A stretch of 64,000 nt of DNA from Paraburkholderia caribensis (GTDB lineage Bacteria; Pseudomonadota; Gammaproteobacteria; Burkholderiales; Burkholderiaceae), in contig NZ_CP026101.1 in assembly GCF_002902945.1 (NCBI RefSeq), forward strand, positions 2,356,001-2,420,000, read 5' to 3'. Positions 42,562 through 51,995 of this stretch are shown piece by piece. The stretch's first letter is position 1. Every line of letters begins with the position of its first letter. Below the pieces are notes generated by a model. The model ran no database searches and was not told the origin of the DNA. It was given only the letters and a program-made list of their open reading frames with translations. Position numbers and translations under genes: made by a program.

Positions 42562-42674
42562 ACTGTCTGCAATCCGGGAAAACAAACTTGTAAAACCCGC
42601 GAATCGCTTCAAGACTTGAATTGTAACCCGGCCTAACAGTTTGTTCAACGCACAAACGTGTTTTTCCCGAAAAT

Positions 42675-43064
42675 TTATTTCGGCACGTCCTGGCCTGGCG
42701 CAGAAGCTGCAGACGCAGCAATTGCAGCCGATGCATTAGCCGGTGCCGAAGCACCAGGCGCAACCGAGGCAGCCACAGGCGCCGCTGCCGGCATGCTGCC
42801 CAGTACGCCCGCGGAAGGCTTCGAGTGATAAGCGCCGAGGTAGGTCAATGTCAACGTGGTGACGAAGAATACAGCTGCCAGTATCGCAGTGGTACGTGAC
42901 AGAAAATTAGCAGAACCTGTCGCGCCGAAGAGACTGCCCGACGCGCCACTACCAAAAGCCGCGCCCATGTCGGCACCCTTGCCGTGTTGCAGGAGCACGA
43001 GGCCGATGACGCCAAGCGCCGACAGCAACTGCACGACAATGATCAACGTTTTCAAATACAGCAT
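42675..43064 (-). CDS. secG: Protein translocase subunit SecG
   Basis: A 129-residue inner-membrane subunit of the SecYEG protein-export channel. Two transmembrane helices are clear (residues 1-25 and about 52-74), with the conserved LVLLQHGKGADMGAAFG segment between them. A long Ala/Pro-rich tail of about 50 residues extends beyond the usual end, as in other Burkholderiaceae. ATG 43064 (MLYLKTL) has AGGTGAG a few bases upstream; a GTG three codons earlier is less likely. It lies between tpiA and tRNA-Leu. Confidence 0.92.
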   Translation of the reverse strand: MLYLKTLIIVVQLLSALGVIGLVLLQHGKGADMGAAFGSGASGSLFGATGSANFLSRTTAILAAVFFVTTLTLTYLGAYHSKPSAGVLGSMPAAAPVAASVAPGASAPANASAAIAASAASAPGQDVPK

Positions 43065-43151
43065 CACACTCACCTGAGTCTTTATTTAACCGCACAGCAC
43101 GACATGCTGCACGCAATGGGTCATCCTCGCCCAGGCACTCTGCCTTGATGC

Positions 43152-43931
43152 TCAGCGCGCGGCCGTTGCCGCGACAGCTGCCGTGCAGATTGCCAGGAAA
43201 TCCTTGTCCTTCAACGACGCACCACCAATCAGGCCGCCATCGATATCCGGCTGGCTGAACAGATCTTCCGCGTTCTCCGGCTTCACGCTGCCGCCATACA
43301 GCAGCGGCACGTCGGCGGCCTCGCCGCCCTTGGCAACGAGACGCGCGCGCAGGAACGCGTGAACGTCCTGTGCCTGCTGCGCCGTCGCGCTCTTGCCAGT
43401 GCCGATTGCCCACACAGGCTCATACGCGACCACGAGGCGAGCCGCCTCTTCCACCGACAGATTCACGAGCACCGCATCCAGTTGCTCACCGACGATCTGC
43501 TCGGTCCTGCCACCCTCGCGCTCTTCAAGCGTTTCGCCGACGCACACGATCGGCGTCAAGCCTGCCTCGAGCGCACGCTGCGTCTTCACGCCGACGACCT
43601 CAGGGCTTTCGCGATGATACGCACGACGCTCCGAATGCCCGACGATCGCGTACGACGCGCCAAACTCTGCGGCCATTTCGGCCGCGACCTCGCCGGTAAA
43701 TGCGCCTTGCGTGTGCGCGGAGATATCCTGCACGCCCCACGCGACGCGACCGCTTTCGAGCAGCGTTTGCGCCTGCGCCAGATAGGGACACGGCACGCAC
43801 ACGCCGACTCGCACATCGTCCGGAAGATCTGCGGCGCCGCGCGATACCGCCTGCAGCAGCACACGGTTATCGGCCAGCCGGCCGTGCATCTTCCAGTTAC
43901 CGACTACCAGTTTTGCTCGTTGATTCGCCAT
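43152..43931 (-). CDS. tpiA: Triose-phosphate isomerase
   Basis: A 259-residue TIM-barrel enzyme that interconverts glyceraldehyde 3-phosphate and dihydroxyacetone phosphate. The catalytic residues are present: Asn and Lys in VGNWKMHG, His in VGHSERRAY, and Glu in AYEPVWAIGTGKSA. The start at 43931 (MANQRAK) was preferred because the 34-residue in-frame extension is rich in Cys/Arg and unlike the family. It precedes secG on the same strand. Confidence 0.97.
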   Translation of the reverse strand: MANQRAKLVVGNWKMHGRLADNRVLLQAVSRGAADLPDDVRVGVCVPCPYLAQAQTLLESGRVAWGVQDISAHTQGAFTGEVAAEMAAEFGASYAIVGHSERRAYHRESPEVVGVKTQRALEAGLTPIVCVGETLEEREGGRTEQIVGEQLDAVLVNLSVEEAARLVVAYEPVWAIGTGKSATAQQAQDVHAFLRARLVAKGGEAADVPLLYGGSVKPENAEDLFSQPDIDGGLIGGASLKDKDFLAICTAAVAATAAR

Positions 43932-44086
43932 CGTCTCGCTCGTTTTATCGTGGTACGGGTGATGAACGCGTCCGCTTCGTCGGCGCTCGGTACCCGCTCC
44001 GCATGCAAAAACCATGCAGAACGCGCAAAACACGCGATTTTACTGTGTGCTGACAGACTGGGTCAAACTCAATTAAACGACCGCTG

Positions 44087-45103
44087 TCAAGCACCCGCAC
44101 CCCAATTCAACACGATCTTGCCGACGTGCGTGCTGCTCTCCATCAGCTCATGCGCCTGCGCGGCTTCGCTGGCGGGGAACACCTTGAAGATCACTGGCTT
44201 GATCGTGCCGTCTTCCAGGTGCGGCCATACACGCTCTTTCAGTTGCGCCGCGATCTTCGCCTTGAATTCGACGGGCCGCGGACGCAGCGTCGACCCCGTG
44301 ACGGTAAGCCGGCGACGCAGAATGTCGTTCAGATTCACTTCCGCCTTCGCGCCGCCCAGCAGCGCGATGATGGCGAGACGGCCGCCGTCGGCGAGCGCCT
44401 TCAGTTCCCGCGGCACGTAGCTGCCCGCGACCATGTCGAGGATCACGTCAACCCCGCGGTCGTTCGTGAGCGACTTGATCACCTCGACGAAATCTTCCGT
44501 CTTGTAGTTGATCGCCCGCTCAGCGCCGATTTCCTCGCACGCGCGGCACTTCTCGTCGGTGCCGGCCGTCGCGAACACGCGAAAGCCGAGCGCATGAGCA
44601 ATCTGGATCGCCGTCACGCCGATGCCGCTCGATCCGCCCTGCACCAGAAACGTCTCGTTCTCGCCGCCCTCGCCTCTGCCGAGCATCGCACGGTCAAAAA
44701 CATTGCTCCAGACGGTGAAAAATGTCTCGGGCAACGCCGCCGCTTCGATATCCGAAAAGCCCTTCGGCACGGGCAGACATTGCAGCAGCGGCACCGTGGC
44801 GTATTCCGCATAGCCGCCGCCCGCCATCAGCGCGCACACACGGTCGCCGATCTTCAGACCGAACGGATTGCGCTTCTCGTCGATGTTTCCGCCGACGATT
44901 TCGCCCGCCACTTCCAGCCCCGGCAGGTCCGATGCGCCCGGCGGCGGTGCATAGCCGCCCTTGCGCTGGAACACGTCCGGGCGGTTCACGCCCGACGCCG
45001 ACACCTTGATCAGCACTTCACCCGCTTTTGGTTCAGGCATCGGCCGCTCGGCGAGCTTCAAGACTTCCGGCGCACCGAATTCGGTGATTTCGATTGCGTT
45101 CAT
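44087..45103 (-). CDS. NAD(P)H-quinone oxidoreductase (zinc-less MDR family, PIG3-like)
   Basis: A 338-residue medium-chain reductase without the structural zinc cysteines. The cofactor motif VQGGSSGIGVTAIQIA lies near residue 150, and the N-terminal half has the GroES-like fold (SGVNRPDVFQRKGGY). The SGVNRPDxxQR and LPGLEVAGEI segments place it near PIG3/quinone reductases that use NADPH to reduce quinones. The start at 45103 (MNAIEI) follows GGGAGAGACG. It lies between pnp and tpiA. Confidence 0.88.
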   Translation of the reverse strand: MNAIEITEFGAPEVLKLAERPMPEPKAGEVLIKVSASGVNRPDVFQRKGGYAPPPGASDLPGLEVAGEIVGGNIDEKRNPFGLKIGDRVCALMAGGGYAEYATVPLLQCLPVPKGFSDIEAAALPETFFTVWSNVFDRAMLGRGEGGENETFLVQGGSSGIGVTAIQIAHALGFRVFATAGTDEKCRACEEIGAERAINYKTEDFVEVIKSLTNDRGVDVILDMVAGSYVPRELKALADGGRLAIIALLGGAKAEVNLNDILRRRLTVTGSTLRPRPVEFKAKIAAQLKERVWPHLEDGTIKPVIFKVFPASEAAQAHELMESSTHVGKIVLNWGAGA

Positions 45104-45177
45104 CGTCGTCTCTCCCAGGTCTGGATTGCGCTGCAAACCGGCCGTGCAAACCCGTTCGCACTGCAATCCACCCTACA

Positions 45178-45214
45178 TGAAAAACGGCCGGCGCGCAGTT
45201 GCGCTACCGGCCGC
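45178..45214 (-). terminator. Terminator after pnp
   Basis: CGGCCGG and CCGGCCG arms with a further GCGCA/TGCGC pair form a long hairpin; on the minus strand it is followed by a run of T residues. It lies just past the pnp stop. Confidence 0.8.
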
Positions 45215-45229
45215 TCCACCTTCACCGCA

Positions 45230-47368
45230 TTATTGCTGCGGCGTCGGCTCCGTTTGTGCTGCTTCGTTCAGGAGCGCCTTCGCCGACAGACGCACACGAC
45301 CCTTCTCGTCCGTCTGGATGACCTTGACCTTCACTTGCTGGCCTTCCTTCAGATAGTCGTTGATGTCCTTGATACGCTCGTTAGCGATTTCGGAGATGTG
45401 CAGCAGACCATCCTTGCCCGGCAGCAAATTGACGATCGCGCCGAAGTCCAGCAGCTTGAGAATCGTGCCTTCGTAGACCTGGCCGACTTCGACTTCCGCC
45501 GTGATGTTCTCGATGCGCTTCTTCGCTTCGGCCATGCCTTCGCTGCTCGTGCTCGCGATCGTGACAACGCCGTCGTCGGAGATGTCGATCGTCGTGCCCG
45601 TTTCTTCCGTCAGCGCGCGGATCACCGAACCGCCCTTGCCGATCACGTCGCGGATCTTTTCCGGATTGATCTTGATGGTGATCATGCGCGGTGCGTACGC
45701 CGACAGTTCCGTGTTCACGCCCGACACCGCCGAGGTCATCTTGCCGAGGATATGCAAGCGGCCTTCCTTCGCCTGCGCGAGGGCGACCTGCATGATTTCC
45801 TTCGTGATGCCCTGGATCTTGATGTCCATCTGCAGTGCCGTCACGCCAGCTTCCGTGCCCGCCACCTTGAAGTCCATGTCGCCGAGGTGGTCTTCGTCGC
45901 CGAGGATGTCGGTCAGCACCGCGAACTTGTTGCCTTCGAGGATCAGGCCCATTGCGATGCCGGCGACGTGCGCCTTCATCGGCACGCCGGCGTCCATCAG
46001 TGCGAGGCAGCCGCCGCACACCGAAGCCATCGACGACGAACCGTTCGATTCCGTGATTTCCGACACGACACGGATCGAGTAGCCGAACTCTTCGGCGCTC
46101 GGCAGGCACGCGACCAGCGCGCGCTTCGCGAGACGGCCGTGGCCGATTTCACGGCGCTTCGGCGAGCCGACGCGGCCCGTTTCGCCCGTTGCGAACGGGG
46201 GCATGTTGTAGTGGAGCATGAAGCGCTCGCGGTACTCGCCTTCGAGCGCGTCGATGATCTGCTCATCGCCCTTCGTGCCGAGCGTCGCGACGACCAGCGC
46301 CTGCGTTTCGCCACGCGTGAACAGCGCCGAACCGTGGGTGCGCGGCAGGACGCCCGTGCGGATTTCGATCGGGCGAACCGTGCGCGTGTCGCGGCCGTCG
46401 ATACGCGGCTCGCCGTTCAGGATCTGCGAACGGACGATCTTGGCTTCGATGTCGAACAGCACGTTGCCGACGGATGCCTTGTCGGCTGCCACCGTGCCCG
46501 CCGCCGCTGCTTCTTCCTCGAGCTTGGCTTGCGTGGCTGCGTAGATTGCCTTCAGCTTGGCCGAGCGAGCCTGCTTGTCGCGCGTCTGATATGCCGACAG
46601 CAGTTCGTTGCCCGCGATTTCGTTGACGCGCGCGATCAGCGCTTCGTTCTTCGGCGCCGCTTGCCAGTCCCACTCGGGCTTGCCGCCTTCACGGACCAGT
46701 TCGTGGATCGCGTCGATAGCCGTTTGCATCTGCTCGTGACCGAACACGACAGCGCCCAGCATCACGTCTTCCGGCAGTTGATCCGCTTCGGATTCGACCA
46801 TCAGCACCGCGCGCTCCGTACCGGCGACGACGAGGTCCAGACGCGATTCCTTGACTTGCGAGCGGGTCGGATTCAGCACGTACTCGTTGTTGATGTACGC
46901 GACGCGCGCAGCACCGACGGGCCCGTTGAACGGCAGGCCCGAGACCGCGAGCGCCGCCGATGCGCCGATCAGCGCCGGGATGTCGGCGGGGACTTCCGGG
47001 TTGATCGACATCACGTGGATGACGACCTGCACTTCGTTGTAGAAGCCTTCCGGGAACAGCGGACGCAGCGGACGGTCGATCAGACGCGAAATCAGCGTTT
47101 CGCCTTCCGACGGGCGGCCTTCGCGGCGGAAGAAGCCGCCGGGAATCTTGCCTGCGGAATAGGTTTTTTCGATGTAATCGACGGTCAGCGGGAAAAAGTC
47201 CTGGCCCGGCTTTGCCGTCTTCGCGCCGACCACAGTAGCCAGCACGACGGTGTCTTCGACGTCGACCAGCACCGCGCCGCTCGCCTGGCGGGCGATTTCA
47301 CCCGTTTCCATGCGGACCGTATGCTGGCCCCACTTGAACTCTTTGACGACCTTGTTAAACAGAGACAT
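45230..47368 (-). CDS. pnp: Polyribonucleotide nucleotidyltransferase (PNPase)
   Basis: A 712-residue 3'-5' phosphorolytic exoribonuclease of the RNA degradosome. Domains in order: first RNase PH (about 1-145), helical linker, second RNase PH (about 310-540), KH (about 555-610, with RDVIGKGGSVIRAL) and S1 (about 620-690, VGQVYEGTILKLLDFGAIV). It follows rpsO, as in most bacteria; the 316-base spacer includes an rpsO terminator hairpin and otherwise no gene. PNPase commonly represses its own mRNA in that leader. Confidence 0.97.
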   Translation of the reverse strand: MSLFNKVVKEFKWGQHTVRMETGEIARQASGAVLVDVEDTVVLATVVGAKTAKPGQDFFPLTVDYIEKTYSAGKIPGGFFRREGRPSEGETLISRLIDRPLRPLFPEGFYNEVQVVIHVMSINPEVPADIPALIGASAALAVSGLPFNGPVGAARVAYINNEYVLNPTRSQVKESRLDLVVAGTERAVLMVESEADQLPEDVMLGAVVFGHEQMQTAIDAIHELVREGGKPEWDWQAAPKNEALIARVNEIAGNELLSAYQTRDKQARSAKLKAIYAATQAKLEEEAAAAGTVAADKASVGNVLFDIEAKIVRSQILNGEPRIDGRDTRTVRPIEIRTGVLPRTHGSALFTRGETQALVVATLGTKGDEQIIDALEGEYRERFMLHYNMPPFATGETGRVGSPKRREIGHGRLAKRALVACLPSAEEFGYSIRVVSEITESNGSSSMASVCGGCLALMDAGVPMKAHVAGIAMGLILEGNKFAVLTDILGDEDHLGDMDFKVAGTEAGVTALQMDIKIQGITKEIMQVALAQAKEGRLHILGKMTSAVSGVNTELSAYAPRMITIKINPEKIRDVIGKGGSVIRALTEETGTTIDISDDGVVTIASTSSEGMAEAKKRIENITAEVEVGQVYEGTILKLLDFGAIVNLLPGKDGLLHISEIANERIKDINDYLKEGQQVKVKVIQTDEKGRVRLSAKALLNEAAQTEPTPQQ

Positions 47369-47613
47369 TTGTCCTCCTTGATCTTTTGGTCATGCCGCGC
47401 AAAACCGCGCGCGGCACCGTCAGGACCGAACCTTTCGGGTAGAGGAGTGTTATGCCATTCCAGAGAATCACGTGGCTGCAACTGTTTGCACGCGAACCGC
47501 TGGAATGACACAGCGCCCTACCCTGAAGCCCGGCTTTATTTCGTTTTACCCGCGGCGCAACCGGCACGCCTCACGGGCGGTATCAACGGCAAACCTCACA
47601 CGAAGCGCACCGT

Positions 47614-47655
47614 TGAAAAACAAAATGCCTGTATCAGCGGAACTGACACAGGCAT
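47614..47655 (-). terminator. rpsO terminator / processing hairpin
   Basis: A 13-bp stem (ATGCCTGTATCAG-type arms at 47625-47637 and 47643-47655, one mismatch) with a 5-base loop; on the minus strand it is followed by TTTTGTTTTTC. It lies 30 bases past the rpsO stop and before pnp. Confidence 0.8.
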
Positions 47656-47684
47656 CTTGCTGACAGAAAGTCCGATGCGCCGGA

Positions 47685-47957
47685 TTACTTACGCAGACCC
47701 AGCTTCTCGATCAGAGCGCGGTAACGATCAGCGTCCTTGCCCTTCAGGTAGTCGAGCAGCTTGCGACGACGGCTCACCATGCGCAGCAGACCGCGGCGGC
47801 TGTGGTGGTCCTTCGTGTGGGCCTTGAAGTGGACCGTCAGTTCGTTGATGCGCGTGGTCAGCAGAGCGACCTGAACTTCGGGCGAGCCGGTGTCGTTAGC
47901 AGCGCGTGCGAATTGCGCGACGACGTCGGATTTCTTGGTGGTTTCAGCTACGGACAT
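47685..47957 (-). CDS. rpsO: 30S ribosomal protein S15
   Basis: A 90-residue ribosomal protein that binds 16S rRNA early in assembly. The family signature LLxLxxxHxKDHHSRRGLL is clear as HTKDHHSRRGLLRMVSRRR. Length and sequence are normal for beta-proteobacteria. It lies upstream of pnp on the same strand. Confidence 0.98.
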   Translation of the reverse strand: MSVAETTKKSDVVAQFARAANDTGSPEVQVALLTTRINELTVHFKAHTKDHHSRRGLLRMVSRRRKLLDYLKGKDADRYRALIEKLGLRK

Positions 47958-48126
47958 GTTGATTTCCTTTGAATCGACAGGCGGTCACGGAAGAAAGGCC
48001 GTGCCGTGGGTTACAACAAAACGAGTCGCGTATTGTAGCACAGCGTGTTCATCGGGCGAACCCCGCCGTTTCGGGCCGCGCGCCCGGCCGGCCTGAACCC
48101 GGCCACGGCCGGACTTTCACACCGGC

Positions 48127-49407
48127 TCAGGGCCGCCTCATCCGGCACGTCGCAGGCGGCACCGTGCGCTCGGGCGGCAGCGCCAGCACCGTTCTGAAGC
48201 CGTAACCCGAGCCTTCGTTGTCGAAATGGACGCCCGGCGTCCCTGCCTTGTCCATCTCCATCACGTAAAGGGGCTGGATCAGCTGGTGGTCGTCGGCGCG
48301 CATCCACGACGCATGAAAACCATTGTCGTATTTCATCCCTTCGAGCGCCTTCGCGACCTTCTCCGGCTGCGCGCTGCCCGCACGGCCCATCGCCGCCGCC
48401 AGCATCTCGATCATCAGCGGCATGCGCAGCACCGGGTAATCGTCCGGCGCAGCCGGGAAACGCTGCCGGAACGACGCGTACCACGCGTCCGACGCCGCGC
48501 CGCCCGCGTTCGGATGCCAGTCGGCCACGGCGATCACGCGCTTGACGCCCGCGTCGCCGAGTGCGGCCGGCGCGCCCAGACTGTTGCCGTAGAACGTGTA
48601 GAACTTCGTGTCGAGGCCTTGCTCGCGCGCCGCCTTCACGAGCAGCGTCAGATCGTTGCCCCAGTTGCCCGTAATCACGGCATCGGCGCCGCTCGCGCGG
48701 ATTTTCGCGATGTACGGCGCGAAATCCTTCACGCGGCCGATCGGATGAAACTCGTCGCCGACCACTGCGACGTCCGGCCGCTTCGCGACGAGCGCCGCCC
48801 GCGCCAGCGTGCTCACGTCATGTCCGAAGCTGTAGTCCTGATTCAGCAGATAGACTTTCTTCACCGACTTGTCGCGCTGGATGACATCGGCGAGCGCGTC
48901 CATCCGCATGCCGGCATGCGCGTCGAAGCGGAAATGCCAGAAGCTGCAATTCGCGTTGGTGAGCGCCGGGTCGTCGGCGGAATAGTTCAGAAACAGCTCG
49001 CGGTTGTCCGGCTCGCGCGTGTTCTGCCTGTCGATCGCCGTCAGCAAGGCGGCCGCCACGGCCGAGCTGTTGCCTTGCGCGATGAAGCCGATGTGTTTGT
49101 CGGCGGCTGCGCGCAGTTGCACGAGCGCCTCTTCCGCGCTGCCCTTGCTGTCGAGCACGACGAGTTCGAGCGGATGCGCGCCGTCCGCGAGCTTCACGCC
49201 GCCGCGCGCATTGACCGTTTCGACGCCGAATCGCAGGTTTCGCTCGACAGCCGCGCCCGCGTTCGCGAACGGGCCGGACATGCCTTCGATCATCGCGATA
49301 CGGATCGGCGCGCCAGCCGGCGCGCTTTGCGCATGCAGATTGGCGGCTGGAACCGTCGCCGCCAGCATCATCGCGGTCGCTATCGCCTTTGCCCACTTTG
49401 CTTTCAT
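48127..49407 (-). CDS. Branched-chain amino-acid-type ABC transporter substrate-binding protein
   Basis: A 426-residue periplasmic binding protein of the LivK/Leu-Ile-Val family (peripla_BP_6). A signal peptide covers about residues 1-26 (cleavage after NLHA). The mature part begins IRIAMIEGMSGPFANAG, the usual first strand and ligand loop, and has GNSSAVAAALL for the carboxylate pocket. No permease or ATPase genes are adjacent, so it is an orphan here; the ligand may be an amino acid, amide or aromatic acid. It ends 169 bases before rpsO. Confidence 0.88.
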   Translation of the reverse strand: MKAKWAKAIATAMMLAATVPAANLHAQSAPAGAPIRIAMIEGMSGPFANAGAAVERNLRFGVETVNARGGVKLADGAHPLELVVLDSKGSAEEALVQLRAAADKHIGFIAQGNSSAVAAALLTAIDRQNTREPDNRELFLNYSADDPALTNANCSFWHFRFDAHAGMRMDALADVIQRDKSVKKVYLLNQDYSFGHDVSTLARAALVAKRPDVAVVGDEFHPIGRVKDFAPYIAKIRASGADAVITGNWGNDLTLLVKAAREQGLDTKFYTFYGNSLGAPAALGDAGVKRVIAVADWHPNAGGAASDAWYASFRQRFPAAPDDYPVLRMPLMIEMLAAAMGRAGSAQPEKVAKALEGMKYDNGFHASWMRADDHQLIQPLYVMEMDKAGTPGVHFDNEGSGYGFRTVLALPPERTVPPATCRMRRP

Positions 49408-49584
49408 CAGCGTCTCATCTGTCGATCGAAGCGCGGATCATAGGACGGCGCGCGGGGCTCAAGCAAGCGAATCGCGCGCGAAGGCCCGTTCCGCAGGGCG
49501 AATGCCCGAAAATCTTTTGACGTGGCGCGTGTCAAAATATCAGCCTGGAACAACAACCACTCATCGAACACCACCGGAGGTGTC

Positions 49585-50109
49585 ATGTTCAACCGCCTTT
49601 CGTTCGGGCGCCCGGCGCGCGGCGCGCTGGCCGTTCTTGCCTGCGCCGTGTTGCTCGCTGGCTGCGCGCAGCCCTGGCAGAACTATCAGGCGGGCGCGGA
49701 TCAGTCGACGATCGTCGCCCGCCTCGGTCCGCCGCGCGAAGTGTACGACCTGCCCAACGGCGGCAAGCGCCTGATGTGGCCAACGCAGCCGATGGGCGAA
49801 ACCACCACGGCCGCCGACGTCGACGCCTCGGGCAAGATCGTGAACGTGCGCCAGGTGCTGCAGCCGAACGAGTTCTATCGCGCGGAAATCGGCAAATGGA
49901 CGCGCGACGACGTGCTCGTCAACTTCGGACGCCCGGTCGAAACGAATTACTTCCCGCTGATGAAGCGCGAGGTGTGGACGTACCGCTATCTGGAAGACAA
50001 CGTCTGGTACATGATGTACAGCTTCTATTTCGACGATCAGGGCATCCTGCGTCTGACTCAAAAGACGCCCGATCCGCTGCACGATCCGGATCGCCGCAGC
50101 TTGTTCTGA
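49585..50109 (+). CDS. Lipoprotein with BamE/SmpA-like repeats
   Basis: A 174-residue lipoprotein. Residues 1-26 are a signal peptide with the lipobox LLAGC, lipidated at Cys27. The mature part shows two repeats resembling the SmpA/OmlA fold: GADQSTIVARLGPPREVYDL and IGKWTRDDVLVNFGRPVETN. This suggests an outer-membrane lipoprotein with a BamE-like shape, but it is not BamE itself by length or sequence. The start at 49585 follows GGAGG. It is divergent from the substrate-binding protein gene and ends in a strong terminator. Confidence 0.82.
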   Translation: MFNRLSFGRPARGALAVLACAVLLAGCAQPWQNYQAGADQSTIVARLGPPREVYDLPNGGKRLMWPTQPMGETTTAADVDASGKIVNVRQVLQPNEFYRAEIGKWTRDDVLVNFGRPVETNYFPLMKREVWTYRYLEDNVWYMMYSFYFDDQGILRLTQKTPDPLHDPDRRSLF

Positions 50110-50130
50110 GTTGCTTCGGCGCAAATCGGA

Positions 50131-50156
50131 AAGCCGCCTTGCGAGGCGGCTTTTTC
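50131..50156 (+). terminator. Terminator after the lipoprotein gene
   Basis: AAGCCGCCT and AGGCGGCTT form a stem around TGCG-like loop, followed by TTTTTC on the plus strand. Confidence 0.85.
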
Positions 50157-50183
50157 ATGACTTTTCCTGTCGCAGTCGCAAAG

Positions 50184-50209
50184 AAAAACCCCGCCGCAGC
50201 GGGGTTTTT
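50184..50209 (-). terminator. Terminator after leuA
   Basis: AAAAACCCCGC and GCGGGGTTTTT form a perfect symmetrical hairpin, with T residues on either strand. It lies 30 bases past the leuA stop and probably works in both directions. Confidence 0.8.
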
Positions 50210-50238
50210 CTTACTACGATCAACCGCACAAACGCCGA

Positions 50239-51789
50239 TCAGATTTCCGAGCGTTGCGGATTCAGCTTATCGTGTCCGGCATACAGACGGTTCAGCGCCG
50301 AGATATACGCTTTCGCCGATGCGGCGACGATATCCGGGTCAGTGCCCACGCCGTTCACGATGCGCCCCGCCTTCGACAGACGCACGGTCACTTCGCCTTG
50401 CGCCTGCGTGCCCGTCGTAATGGCGTTGACCGAGTACAGCAGCAGTTCCGAACCGCTGCCCACTTCCGTTTCGATCGCGTTCAGCGTCGCGTCGACGGGG
50501 CCGTTGCCGTTCGCTTCGCCGACCACTTCCTTGCCCGCGACCGAGAACACGATGCGCGCATGCGGCCGCTCGCCCGTTTCCGAGTGCTGCGACAGCGACA
50601 CGAACTTGTAATGCTCCTTTTCCTGGGCTTCGGCCGATTCTTCCGTGACGATTGCGATGATGTCTTCGTCGAAGATCTCGGACTTGCGGTCGGCGAGTTC
50701 CTTGAAGCGCTGGAACGCGAGGTTCAGTTCGCTTTCGCTGTCGAGGGAGATGCCCAGTTCCTGCAGACGCTGCTTGAACGCGTTGCGGCCCGAGAGCTTG
50801 CCGAGCACGATCTTGTTCGCGGTCCAGCCCACGTCTTCCGCGCGCATGATTTCGTAGGTGTCGCGCGCCTTCAGCACGCCGTCCTGGTGGATGCCCGATG
50901 CGTGCGCAAACGCGTTCGCGCCGACTACTGCCTTGTTCGGCTGCACGACGAAACCCGTGATCTGCGAGACGAGCTTCGATGCCGGCACGATCTGTGTCGT
51001 GTCGATGCCGAGGTCGAGGCCGAAGTAGTCCTTGCGCGTGCGCACCGCCATCACGATTTCTTCGAGCGACGTGTTGCCCGCGCGTTCGCCGAGACCGTTG
51101 ACCGTGCACTCCACCTGACGCGCGCCACCGATCTGCACGCCTGCCAGCGAGTTCGCGACGGCCATGCCGAGGTCGTTATGGCAATGCACCGAGAACACGG
51201 CCTTGTCGGAGTTCGGAATGCGTTCGCGCAGCGTCTTCACGAGGTTGCCGTACAGTTCCGGCACGCCGTAGCCGACGGTGTCGGCGATATTGATGGTCGT
51301 CGCGCCTTCCGCGATCACGGCTTCGAGCACACGGCACAGGAAGTCCATGTCCGAGCGGCTGCCGTCTTCCGGCGAGAATTCGACGTCATTCGTGAACTTG
51401 CGCGCGAAACGCACGGCCAGCTTCGCCTGCTCGAACACCTGGTCGGGCGTCATGCGCAGCTTCTTTTCCATGTGCAGCGGCGACGTCGCGATGAACGTGT
51501 GGATGCGGAAGTGGTCGGCGGGCTTCAGGGCGTCGGCGGCGCGCTGGATGTCCTTGTCGTTCGCGCGAGCGAGCGAGCAGATGGTGCTGTCCTTGATCAT
51601 GCCGGCGATCGTGTGGATCGCGTCGAAGTCGCCGTTCGAGCTGGCGGCGAAGCCTGCTTCGATCACGTCGACTTTCATCCGTTCGAGTTGCTTCGCGATA
51701 CGGATCTTTTCTTCCTTTGTCATCGACGCACCGGGCGATTGTTCGCCGTCACGCAACGTCGTATCGAAAATGATGAGCTTGTCTGCCAT
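50239..51789 (-). CDS. leuA: 2-isopropylmalate synthase
   Basis: A 516-residue enzyme that condenses acetyl-CoA with 2-oxoisovalerate, the first committed step of leucine synthesis. The catalytic TIM barrel covers residues about 1-270 (FDTTLRDGEQSPG for the metal and oxo acid; the metal-binding HxH in VHCHNDLG). The C-terminal regulatory domain, about 390-516, is the site of leucine feedback. It is separated from the ilv-psd-pssA genes by the 608-bp element and IS. It has its own promoter and a leucine-rich leader frame about 200 bases upstream. Confidence 0.97.
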   Translation of the reverse strand: MADKLIIFDTTLRDGEQSPGASMTKEEKIRIAKQLERMKVDVIEAGFAASSNGDFDAIHTIAGMIKDSTICSLARANDKDIQRAADALKPADHFRIHTFIATSPLHMEKKLRMTPDQVFEQAKLAVRFARKFTNDVEFSPEDGSRSDMDFLCRVLEAVIAEGATTINIADTVGYGVPELYGNLVKTLRERIPNSDKAVFSVHCHNDLGMAVANSLAGVQIGGARQVECTVNGLGERAGNTSLEEIVMAVRTRKDYFGLDLGIDTTQIVPASKLVSQITGFVVQPNKAVVGANAFAHASGIHQDGVLKARDTYEIMRAEDVGWTANKIVLGKLSGRNAFKQRLQELGISLDSESELNLAFQRFKELADRKSEIFDEDIIAIVTEESAEAQEKEHYKFVSLSQHSETGERPHARIVFSVAGKEVVGEANGNGPVDATLNAIETEVGSGSELLLYSVNAITTGTQAQGEVTVRLSKAGRIVNGVGTDPDIVAASAKAYISALNRLYAGHDKLNPQRSEI

Positions 51790-51904
51790 CTCGGGTCTCC
51801 AGGGGGATTCGGTCAGTTTGAATTGGAAAACGGAATTCGAGTGTTTGCGCCACCACCGCAGGCGACGCTAAACAACGAACGAGGCAGACGGAGGGCGAAA
51901 ACGA

Positions 51905-51988
51905 TCAGCGCGGCAGGCGCGCTAGAGCTAGCGAGCGTAGTAGCTTGCCGGCTTGAAGAGACAGGAAGGGGAACTTGGAAAGTGCCAT
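51905..51988 (-). CDS. Leucine-rich leader peptide upstream of leuA
   Basis: A 27-codon open frame from ATG (51988) to TGA (51905). Eight of 27 residues are leucine. The second half includes KLLRSLALARLPR, in which four of the Leu codons are CTA, a very rare codon in this GC-rich genome, within a run of seven codons. This is the hallmark of an attenuation leader: scarcity of charged leucyl-tRNA would stall the ribosome there and alter downstream folding. The predicted transcription start falls on or next to the A of ATG, so it may be translated leaderless. The region to leuA (51790-51904) has one GC-rich hairpin near 51860 but no clear intrinsic terminator. Confidence 0.65.
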   Translation of the reverse strand: MALSKFPFLSLQAGKLLRSLALARLPR

Positions 51989-51995
51989 GCCAGAG

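Noticed and set aside
44126..47827. Long plus-strand open frame opposite pnp and the quinone oxidoreductase gene
   Set aside because: Same antisense artefact; it crosses two genes and their spacer and is low-complexity Arg/His/Asp-rich.
51790..51904. Search for an intrinsic attenuator between the leader frame and leuA
   Set aside because: One GC-rich hairpin near 51860 is possible, but it lacks a T-run, so no terminator is annotated.
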